Shown piece by piece: positions 45,304-54,396 of a stretch of 64,000 bases of DNA. The notes beneath the pieces were generated by a model, which saw only the letters and a program-made list of their open reading frames with translations, did not search any database and was not told where the DNA came from. Source of the stretch: Zea mays (taxonomy: Eukaryota > Streptophyta > Magnoliopsida > Poales > Poaceae). The stretch covers positions 194,363,439 to 194,427,438 of the forward strand of contig NC_050100.1 of assembly GCF_902167145.1 (NCBI RefSeq), read 5' to 3'. The translations under genes were made by a program, and so were the position numbers. The stretch's first letter is position 1; each line of letters opens with the position of its first letter.

Positions 45304-46586
45304 TGAGAGCACCTAGAGGGGGGGGGGGGGTGAATAGGTGATCCTGTAAAAACTTCAAACTTAAGCCACAAAAACTTGTTAAGTGTTAGCACGATTATTT
45401 CCAAGTGGCTAAGGTGAAGTCTCAACAATCAAAACACAGTACCACAAGAGAATCAAGCACAGAGTGACACAGTGGTTTTATCCCGTGGTTCGGCCAAGAC
45501 CAACGCTTGCCTACTCCACGTTGTGGCGTCCCAACGGACGAGGGTTGCAATCAACCCCTCTCAAGCGGTCCAAAGACCCACTTGAATACCACGGTGTTTT
45601 GTTTTCCTTTCACTATCCCGTTTGCAAGGAATCTCCACAAATTGGAGTCTCTTGCCCTTACAAGTATATGATCACAAATGAAACACAGAGTAAGGGAGGG
45701 AAGCAACACACACAAATCCACAGCAAAAGCGCACACACACGGCCAAGAATCGAGCTCACAAGACTATCTCAGAGTTCTCACTTAGAACAGAGCTCGAATC
45801 ACTTAGAAACACAAACGAATGCGCAGAGACTTAGTGTGGATGATCAAGAATGCTCAAAGGTTGCTTGTGTATGTCCTCCATGCGCCTAGGGGCTCCTTTT
45901 ATAGCCCCAAGGCAGCTAGGAGCCGTTGAGAGCAAATCCGGAAGGCCATCCTTGCCTTCTGTCGTCGGGGGCACCGGACAGTCCGGTGCACACCGGACAC
46001 TGTCCGGTGCCCGATTTGTTTCCTTAAACGGCGAAGACGACCGTTGCAGACCGTTGGCAGATCTGGCGCTGTTGGCGCACCGGACATGTCCGGTGCACAC
46101 CGGACAGTCCGGTGCCGTCTTCCGACCGTTGGCTCGGCCACGTGTCCCGCGCGGATTGCGCGGCCGACCGTTGGCCCTGGCCGACCGTTGGCTCACCGGA
46201 CAGTCCGGTGCACACCGGACAGTCCGGTGAATTTTAGCCGTACGCCGCCGGCCAATTTCCCGAGAGCGGCCAGTTCGAGTCGCGCCAGCCTGGCGCACCG
46301 GACACTGTCCGGTGCACACCGGACAGTCCGGTGCTCCAGACCGAGCTGGATCTTGGCAGCACACAGCCAAGTCCCTTCTCCTTTTCTCTATTCTTCTTCT
46401 TTCTGTTTCTAACACTTAGACAAATATATTAGTACTTAAAACCAATGTACTAAGGCTTAGAAACATACCTTTACTTCATGATTTTCACCTTGTTCATCCA
46501 TGTACATAAATTCCCAATTAAGCACATGTGTTGGCACTCAATCACCAAAATACATAGAAATGGCCCAAGGGCACATTTCCCTTTCA
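45304..46586 (-). repeat. 5' LTR of the young Sirevirus
   Basis: 1283 bp, seemingly identical to 37583-38865, with the same eight palindromes and a minus-strand TATA box at 45895-45903. Confidence 0.95.
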
Positions 46587-48403
46587 GGTCCTCCCCGGGC
46601 GCGAGAGGCAGGTGGTCCGGCGGCGTGCACTTCTTCGCGAGGCCTCTTCTCCCAGCGTTTGTCGGGTTGCTGGTTCGTGTCGCGTCGTGTTGCTGCCGGT
46701 GCGGGCTTCGCTCCCCCGATGAGGTCCTGAGCTCGCTCGTCGGCGGTGATGTAGAGGTCGGCTTCCCGGAATAGTTGCTCGGAGGTAGTCGGCGCCTTCT
46801 GCAATATGGCTCGGACGAAGGCCGAGTCGTTGGATCCTCTGTAGAAGTCCTCGATCACGGCCGCCTCCGTGACCTCGGGGATACGATTTCTCATGGTCTG
46901 GAACCTTTTGAGGTACGACCGGAGAGTTTCGTCCCCTCGGCGCTTGATGGATTTGAGGTCCCATGGTTGCGCTGGTTTGTCGGAGAGGGACTGAAAGTTG
47001 GCGGTGAAGCGTCGTCTGAAGTCGCTCCAGTCGTCGATGCAGTGTCGGGGTAGATGTCGCAGCCATTGTAGCGCATCTTGCCCGAGGACAATGGGTAAGT
47101 ATGCGGTCATCGCGTCCTCGGATGCCCCGGCAGCTCGAGCAGCGGTGGTGTAGACGGCCAGCCAGCCTCCTGGATCCTGCTTAGGTTCATATTTGTCGAC
47201 ATTGGATACCTTGAAGTTAGGGGGCCATTGAATGGCCCTAAGGCGTGGAGTAAGGGCAGACACTCCACACTTGTCTTCTTGTCATCGGGGATGATGTCTG
47301 TCACGGGGAGGGGAGTAGTTGTTGTGGTTCCTCGACCGTCCCCGGGTAGTACCGCCAGTCGAGGTCGTTGCCGACTCAGTTCTGGTGGCCTGACTCCGAG
47401 CTGGGATGCCATGATCCCTGTCGTACTCCTCCCGGCGGCGGATCTCGTTCTCATGTCGTCGTTCACGCGAAGCATTGATGGAGCTCCGCGCGTCCCGACG
47501 GCTGTTGATGGCGTGTCGTAGGTCGTTCGGCGGGTGAGCGAGAGGTAGAAGATGGTTGGCTGCTTGGGTGAACAGTCGTCGATAGCCCTCGACGTCGGGA
47601 GTCCGAGGGAGTCCATCAGCTATCCAAGCTAGTACCCCTCCGACTTCACTCGGCGTGTTCATGGCTCGGGCAAAGTCGGGGTTCAGGTTGCGCCCGAAGA
47701 GTGGATTCTCCCGACATTGCCTTGCCTCCTGCTCGGCTTGTTCCTGAGCTCGTCGGCGATCACGCCGTCGGGAGTTCCTTCGTTCTCTGAAGATGCGTTC
47801 CTCCGGAGTTTCTCCTATCTCTGAGACCTCGTCTCATGAGACAGGCTGCTCCGGGTCCCGCTCTCCGGCCTCGTGATGTCGCCGGATATTTCGGCGTCGC
47901 TTCCTCCGTCGGCGGGATTCCCACTGAGGTGGTTCTTCTCCGGGCGCGGTCAGCTCGTCGTCGGAGACGGGGGGCGACTCCACTCTGCCGATGAAGAGGA
48001 CGTCGGGGTAGAATGGTGCGGCGGTCGTGGCGATCTTCTTTCCGTTCTTCTTTGAGGGTGGAGGCACGGAAAGAACAACTTGCTTCCTCCCGGTTTTATT
48101 TGTTTCCTTCTTCCTTGCGATTTGTGTCCATTCTTTCGTCGGAGAGGTAGACAGTGGAGTTCTCCGGGTCAACGGGCCCTCGGCCCCTGGCTTGCTGAAG
48201 GCGATCTTTTTTCGGAGCACTGGAGGTTGCGCTTTTTCCTTCCTTACTCCGATATTCTCGGAGTTTGTTGGAGGAGACTTCTTCCTTGGCGGATCTGCGA
48301 TGCGATGTAGAGTTACTTCTTCATCTGCTATGGATGAGATAGTTCCAAAGCAGAACACAGATCCGGGGCGGAGGGTGATCTTGCGGTGGAAGGTGACGAC
48401 CAT
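46587..48403 (-). pseudogene. gag part of the Grande-like gag-pol, broken
   Basis: Starts MVVTFHRKITLRPG at 48403. It then has a basic and charged region and the gypsy gag core (GWLAVYTTAARAAGASEDAM, QWLRHLPRHCIDDWSDFRRRF, LKRFQTMRNRIPEV, IEDFYRGSND). Stops fall at 47834-47836 and 47282-47284 in the same frame. The Sirevirus insertion at 46586/46587 cuts the gag just before its Cys/His motif. Counting one copy of the target duplication, the frame continues exactly into 37577. Confidence 0.9.
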
Positions 48404-48429
48404 TGAGCTAGCTTAGATCGGCGACACAC

Positions 48430-48447
48430 CCCACACCTGGCGCGCCA
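48430..48447 (-). other. Primer-binding site of the Grande-like element
   Basis: On the minus strand TGGCGCGCCAGGTGTGG begins 2 nt inside the 5' LTR. It is similar to the TGGTGCGCCAAGT site at 51852, supporting a Tat-lineage relation for both. Confidence 0.7.
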
Positions 48448-48449
48448 GC

Positions 48450-49077
48450 TGTCTGTGTTTTGGGTCCGACCGCACACCCGGGGTTGCCCCTCAAGGTGTT
48501 TTTAGGAGTAGGACGGTGTCGCCGACTGTAGCTAAATGGTTCGTGTCGGATGCACGAGGAACAATGGACAGTGTTTACAGGTTCGGGCCGCTTTGAGATG
48601 CGTAACACCCTACATCCTGGTGAGAGTGATCTATGTGGTGGATTACAAGAGAGCTCTCTAACGCTAGAACGTAGAGAGTTGGGGTGGATGGCTGAGTAGT
48701 GAGATCGATCGTTCTGAAGGGGTGCCCCCTAGACCTTATATATTCGACCGTGAGGCAATACATGCAGATGTGATAATAATGCGCACCTAAGAGATAGTGA
48801 ACTGATTGAGTCTATCTTCCTATAATTCTGCCGACTCATCCTCGCTTGGTTCCGTTGTACGGGGCTCCAGCGCGGGAAAGTCGGGTCTCTGCTGTGGTTA
48901 CTTGCTCGTCGTTATTGGGTCGTCTAGGCTTGCACCGATCCGGCCTTATGTCGATCTGCTTCACTGGTCATTCTTCCCCAGGCCCACGAAGGAATGACCT
49001 TACGAATTATTGAGCCCTTGGGCCTTTCGTGAGGTCTTTTATCCTTCCAGTGGACCCGGGGATATCTGTCCCCCACA
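48450..49077 (-). repeat. 5' LTR of the Grande-like element (minus sense)
   Basis: 628 bp, the partner of 16849-17476, followed by the second GGGCA duplication at 49078-49082. Confidence 0.93.
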
Positions 49078-49082
49078 GGGCA

Positions 49083-49552
49083 TACCTTTTATTTTGAAAA
49101 AAACATGGGCAAACATATAAAGTCTAAAAACAAGAGCTCATCTATAGTTACACCATAAAACGAGCGCTATCACAATTATTCCTTTTTTTTATCGTGGTAG
49201 TATCATATTTAGTCATTGCAACTAGTATTAAATTACTAACCCTCTAAACAAAATTTGGTTAATTTGAGTCCAACATATTTGATGATTTATTTGGATAGAT
49301 GACGGTCCTAATCGATGTCCAGGTTTAATGGGGCAGAAAATGATAATTTAAATAAACGATAGGCATGAGAAAAACTATAAAAATGTACATATAAGATCCA
49401 AGTGGCTACAAATATACCACCAACATGCACATTAATTTTTAGAAATATTTTTGTTTTAGTCTAATATTTAATAATTTCAAAATTGAAACATGAACAATTT
49501 CTTAGAAAAATAAACACTCCAGTTATTATTTAAAATAATACAAAACCAACAT
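49083..49552. other. AT-rich flank of the Grande-like insertion
   Basis: Continues the pre-insertion sequence interrupted at 16848, including the right arm of the outer inverted repeat (to about 49185). No gene. Confidence 0.5.
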
Positions 49553-49555
49553 TGA

Positions 49556-49673
49556 GGGCAAATTTGGCAACCCTATTTTCCAAGAGATTTTCATTTTTCT
49601 AAAGGAAAATGAACTAGTTTACCTTAGAAAAAAATTAAAATTCATTGGAAAAATAGTGTTACCAAACTAGCCC
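49556..49673. mobile_element. 118-bp MITE with about 27-bp inverted repeats
   Basis: The left GGGCAAATTTGGCAAC and the complement of the right end GGGCTAGTTTGGTAAC match at most positions and stay similar through CTATTTT(C/T)C. The flanks are TGA on both sides (49553-49555 and 49674-49676). A 3-bp duplication suggests a PIF/Harbinger (Tourist-like) origin. Confidence 0.72.
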
Positions 49674-50552
49674 TGAAAGCTACTAAATGCAAAGGTTGTC
49701 TCGTACCAATAGTTCATTGGTCAAAGATTACTAGTTTTAAAGTTGCATTACCCAATACAAAGTAACTTGGTCAACAATTGAACAGTGAAAAATAGATTTC
49801 TCCTTAAATATTATAGGCTCTCTCTTTTTATAAATTCTCAAAAACTTAACATTATTAGGCTTGTGACGACCCTAGAAGTTGATTTATTTTACAAGAGACT
49901 AATATTTTCGGTACCCCAAAACAGGGGTACCCACTCCTGATGAGTCAAGGTGGCACCCGCGTGGCTATTCGTAGCCATGGGATGACGGACAATCTATCCC
50001 GATGAGCCCACTGGGTCCTGTCGGCAGAATTGCTCGACAACTATAGCTTGGGTTAGACTCCCGAGGAACGGTCTCGGACCTCTACGTGTACCATCTAAAC
50101 CTCCGGTCTGGGGGGGTCTGGTGCTGCCATGTGTCTAGGCCATTACAGGTGAGGCTCGAGTTTCCATAAGTGCTCGTCAGACCCCCGGCCAGGGAAGGTC
50201 CGGGGGTGCCACATCTGCATGCGTTCTCAGCCCCTGCTCTCTGCTCAGGTAGAGATCTGGTGCTGGTACGTGGCCTATGGCGCATGGCGAAAGCCATCAG
50301 GCGTGGTCTGCCATGTGTCCCTCGTGTGGGGGTAGCCACATTGAATGCGTGCAGGATGCACGCCTCTCCACTCTAGTGGCAGCACGACAGCGCAGTCCGC
50401 AAGGCATGGGTCGCGCTAGTAACCCGCGCCTTACTGATACAAGACCATTGAATTGTTGTGTCATGCATGGGTGGCCCTCATCATGACTTCTGCTATTCCT
50501 GCTACAAGAAGAATAGGAGGACACTGTCCATGTACCCCTCTACACATACCGA

Positions 50553-51309
50553 TGTGATATCCTGGTCCTAGTGGATGGTGATATCCTGGCCTAAGGCTTA
50601 ATAGAAATAATAGAGTACTCATACCAACAAGGTTCGTCTTCTCTTTCGGAAGCGTGCTTGGCCTAGAGCAATATTGGGATGGGTGACCGATCGGGAAGTC
50701 TTCTCGGGTGTGCATGAGTGAGGATAAAGTGCACACAAAATACTTGGTCTGTGGAGATGATATATAGTCCTAGAGGGTTGTCAGGAGTAAGTATCGTCGA
50801 TCCAGGAGTGGACGAGGTGTTACAAATGGTATCAGAGCCGACCCTGGCGTGTGTGGGCTGGGGGTTTGGGCATATGGCACATGTGGGCCCGAAGTGGTCA
50901 TATGGCATGGCATATGACGACATTGGACACACATATTTGGTCAAGAGGGGAGTTTCCTTTCTTAGGGGTGATCGACGAGGACGTCAGTCTTCTATGGGGT
51001 GGATTGTGATATCCTGACCCTACTGGATGGTGATATCTTGGCCTAGGGCTTAATAGAAATAATAGAGTACTCATACCAACAAGGTGCATCTTCTTTTTCG
51101 AAAGTCTATCTCGAAAGAACCTCTGTGTTAAGCTTGCTTGGCCTAGAGCAATCTTGGGATGGGTGACCGACTGGGAAGTCTTCTCGGCTGTGCATGAGTC
51201 AGGACAAAGTGTGCACAAAAGACTCGTATTGGTTTGTGGGGATGATATATGATACTAGAGAGCTGCCAGGAGTAAGTACCGCTGATTCGAGAGTGGACAG
51301 GGTGTCACA
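50553..51309 (+). mobile_element. Cassandra TRIM, complete
   Basis: Two short LTRs, 50553-50824 (272 bp) and 51005-51309 (305 bp), both start TGTGATATCCTG and end CA. A PBS (TGGTATCAGAGCCGACC, from 50827) follows the left LTR, and a purine-rich TATGGGGTGGAT precedes the right LTR. The interior is only 180 bp and non-coding. Each LTR carries a 5S rRNA-like segment (CTTGGCCTAGAGCAAT, GGGATGGGTGACCGA, GGGAAGTCTTCTCG), the hallmark of Cassandra. The flanks ACCGA and GCTGA match at 3 of 5 bases, a decayed target duplication. It moves only with proteins from other elements. Confidence 0.9.
51118..51200 (+). repeat. 5S rRNA-derived segment in the right Cassandra LTR
   Basis: GTGTTAAGCTTGCTTGGCC corresponds to box A of the 5S gene promoter, and GGGATGGGTGACCGAC corresponds to the box C area. 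The left LTR equivalent (about 50650-50715) lacks about 33 bp covering most of box A. It is a transposon component, not a functional rRNA gene. Confidence 0.82.
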
Positions 51310-52100
51310 GCTGACATACCAGTCTACACTGTAGCCTACACCAGAGCCTTCGCCCACACGCTAACAAGACAGGGCGAAGGTGAATCTGGCCAGAGAATCA
51401 ACACTGTGACCAAGAGAAGATATCTACCCACCGCAAGAGAAGACCTTGGTACGCTAAGCTTCGTTCATCGCTCCACGATACATGTTATTATATCATTGGG
51501 CCCACCTGTCGGGGAACAACTCTCTTATAACGTGCCCCCTTGGACTATGAAAGGGAGGACACATACGCTACAAGAGGAGACTGCTCTCGAGCCCATCTAG
51601 AGACTCGAGGTTGGACAGACTCACTTGAACTCCTATGAAGACATCTCCATCCAGTCCCAACTTTCTCAAGCTCTCAGCAATACAACTCACAATGGAGTAG
51701 GATATTATGCTCCGACGGCCCGTACCACTCTAAACCCTTGTGTGTTCTTGTGTTCATCCATCTCATCAGGCAAACCCTAGGCTGCCCCTGTTCTTAAAAT
51801 TATATTAGGCGGGTGCCTTCCGCCACCCGGCTAGAGTTTACTCTTGAAATTTGGTGCGCCAAGTAACAGGCCAAGTCAACATTATGGTCTCCTCTACCTC
51901 ACAATGGATTTCAAGAAGGAATCCAATGAGGGCTAAGCCTTCGTCAACCTGACCATGTAAGAGGTGGCTTACCGGCTATGGGGCCCCATGTGGGCCTAAC
52001 ACGCGTATCGATGGGCTTTCATGGGCAGCACCAAGACTTGCGTTACCCACCACGGGGAGCGCCAAAACCTGTGTTGCTCATGGAGGCAGCGCAGGCTGCT

Positions 52101-52575
52101 GCTTAACCTTAGAGTCTGACGCTCCACGTCGCCCGGACGGTTAGGTCGATTGCATACCTTCTACCTGTAAGGTAGCATGAGAATAAACTCTTCCTTTGTA
52201 ATAGAATAGCATTTATTTGTGGACCAGCCCGATGACGTCCGCCCTCATAAACCCGGTCTTTGCCATCTATCGCACATATATTATGTATCTGGTAATAAAT
52301 GAAGGATTTGTTATAGTTCAATCCTTATGTATCGGTACCTTTTCCTATTTTTAATTTAGGCATGTCGTTCCCTCTACCCCCACTCGAGTTTTCACTTTTG
52401 TTGTTATCATAAAATCTGAGCTATGTAACTAGCTTGTCGCTCAGTTTGGGACCCACTTGATGTTGAATAGGGTTTGGACTGCTAGGGACTGGGTCCTGGG
52501 GAAAGCTCCACGTTCTCGGGGGTGGCCTAGAGCTGGGTAGCCGCTTAGCCTAGTTCTATATCAATATATCATGAG
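52101..52575. other. Intervening sequence, no gene recognised
   Basis: Possibly the remaining interior of the decayed gypsy element; nothing further can be supported. Confidence 0.4.
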
Positions 52576-52580
52576 CCTAC

Positions 52581-53824
52581 TGAGAGCACCTAGAGGGGGG
52601 GTGAATAGGTGATCCTATAAAAACTTAAAACTTATAACCACAAAACTTGGTTAAGTGTTAGTACAATGAAATCAAGTGGCTAAGGACCGAGCTCTTGTGA
52701 AACACAATAGTCACAGTGAGAACAAGCACAAGAGACACGATGATTTATCTCGTGGTTCGACCAAGTACAACAATTGCCTACTCCACGTTGTGGCGTCCCA
52801 ATGGACGAGGGTTGCACTCAACCCCTTTCAAGTGATCCAAGGATCCACTTGAATACCATGGTGTTTCTTTCTTTCACTATATCCCGTTTGCGAGGAATCT
52901 CCACAACTTGGAGCCTCTCGCCCTTACAAATGATGATCTCAAAGAAGCATGGATGTAAGGGAGGGAAAAGCAACGCACACAAATCCACAACAATACGCAC
53001 ACACACAGCCAAGACTTGAGCTCAAATGAATAGCACACAGTTCACCACTAGAACGGAGCTCAAATCACTAAGAATGTCAATCGAGTGCGCAAAGACGGAG
53101 TGTGAATGATTAAGAATGCTCAAAGTATGCTTCATGTTCTTCTCCATGCGCCTAGGGGTCCCTTTTATAGCCCCAAGGCAGCTAGGAACCGTTGAGAGCA
53201 ATCCAGGAAGGCAATTCTTGCCTTCTGTCGGGTGGCACACCGGACAGTCCGGTGTGCCACCGGACAGGCACTGTTCACTATCCGGTGCCGATTGCTTTCC
53301 TAATTTGGCGCAACCGACCGTTGAAGATTTGGAGCCGTTGGCGCACCGGACACAGTTCGGTGCACACCGGGCAGTCCGGTGCCCCCATCAGACCGTTGGC
53401 TCGGCCACGAGTCACGCGCGGATTACACGGCTGACCGTTGGCTCGGTCGACTGTTGGCTCACCGGACAGTCCGGTGCGCCACCGGACAGTCCGGTGATTT
53501 TTAGCCGTACGCCACCGACGAAATCCCGAGAACGGCCAGTTTGACCAAAGCCAGCCTGGCGCACCGGACACAGTCCGGTGCACCCAGACTGCGCAAAGTC
53601 TTGGCTGCACAGCCAAGTCCTTTTTCCTTTTGTCTTTTCTCTGATTCTAGCACTCAGACAAATATGTTAGTACACAAAAAAACAATGTACTAAGTCTAGA
53701 ATCATACCTTTGTGTTGATTTGCACTTCATTCACCATTTGGCACAGTTTATCACTTAGACCATTTGTGTTGGCACTTAATCACCAAAATACTTAGAAATG
53801 GCCCAAGGGCACATTTCCCTTTCA
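52581..53824 (-). repeat. 3' LTR of the decayed Sirevirus
   Basis: 1244 bp, with several degenerate CACCGGACAGTCCGGTG palindromes (for example 53239, 53459 and 53479) and a minus-strand TATAAAAGGG box near 53161-53170. Confidence 0.88.
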
Positions 53825-54396
53825 ATCTCCCCCTTTTTGGTGATTTATGCCAACACAACAAAAAGCAACACATAGAAGTGCAATATCAATGCAAATGAGA
53901 ACAAGAATTGTTTTTGATTCAAATTTGGCATATTTGGATCATCCTTTGCCACCACTTGGTTTTGTTTTTGCAAATCAACTTCAATTTCTTATCTTTAAGT
54001 CAAACACACTTGTTGAGGCATAAAGAGAGGCATTCCAAGAGAAATTGATCAAAGATTCAAAAACTCCCCCCTTTTCCCATAATCAAACATTCTCCCCACA
54101 AGAGACCAATTTTTGACAATAAGAGACAATAAGAGTATTTTGACAAAACAAAAGCTCTAACTCTACTATTAAATTCTCAAGTGGTAGCTGATCCATTTGC
54201 TTTAGCCTTAATTTCTCCCCCTTTGGCATCAAGCATCAAAACGGGATCATTTTTGGCCCTTAAACCCCATTGCCTCACCAAAATCTTCAATTTAGGAGTA
54301 AAAAGGCAATAGGAGCATGGAGATGAACTTGGAGTAAGTTACCCTCTCATCAGAGTGCAGTGGAAGTCTTTCATGGTCCAAGTCCACCTTTCCCTT
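53825..54396 (-). other. Non-coding region between pol and 3' LTR of the decayed Sirevirus
   Basis: Parallel to 38866-39465 of the young copy, with the same series of polypurine tracts and no reading frame. Confidence 0.7.

Larger units (their letters stand above)
37583..46586 (-). mobile_element. Young, apparently intact Ji/Opie-type Sirevirus (Ty1/copia)
   Basis: 9004 bp, flanked by the duplication GGTCC (37578-37582 and 46587-46591). The two LTRs are each 1283 bp with a constant offset of 7721 bp. Every long stretch compared by eye is identical, including a run of 13 G. PBS (TGGTATCAGAGCC on minus, 45289-45301) and polypurine tract (from 38866) are canonical. gag and pol are open throughout. 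It inserted into gag of the Grande-like element. All parts needed for mobility are visible, so it may be an active or recently active copy (inference). Confidence 0.95.
16849..49077 (-). mobile_element. Grande-like Ty3/gypsy (Tat lineage) retrotransposon with two nested insertions
   Basis: The LTRs at 16849-17476 and 48450-49077 are both 628 bp, begin TG and end CA. They are flanked by the 5-bp duplication GGGCA (16844-16848 and 49078-49082). PBS and polypurine tract place the sense direction on the minus strand. Removing the two nested Sireviruses and their duplications leaves about 13.9 kb, which fits maize Grande (about 13.8 kb, LTR about 0.6 kb). The order is LTR, gag-pol, tandem repeats, opposite-strand gene region, LTR, as known for Tat elements. 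The LTRs differ by about 15 substitutions and 2 one-base indels by eye. The family name is from memory of size and layout, so moderately sure. Confidence 0.88.
15946..49185. repeat. Outer pair of inverted repeats enclosing the whole nested block
   Basis: Left arm about 15948-16010 (CACTAGTGCCCATGTTTTA followed by a GTATAACTATAGAT stretch). Its complement is at about 49125-49185 (ATCTATAGTTACACCATAAAACG). The arms diverge by many substitutions. The pattern suggests an old long-TIR DNA element into which the Grande-like retrotransposon later inserted. The superfamily is not determined. Confidence 0.4.
49906..52100 (+). mobile_element. Decayed Ty3/gypsy LTR with PBS and start of internal region
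   Basis: A GC-richer block starts near CGGTACCCCAAAACAGGGG and reaches a gypsy-type PBS (TGGTGCGCCAAGTAAC, 51852-51867). The interior up to about 52100 has no intact gag. The block is interrupted by a complete Cassandra TRIM. No matching second LTR is in the window. Both borders are approximate. Confidence 0.55.

Noticed and set aside
51118..51200. A functional 5S rRNA gene
   Set aside because: Only part of 5S is present, with several changes, and it lies within a TRIM LTR with PBS next to it.
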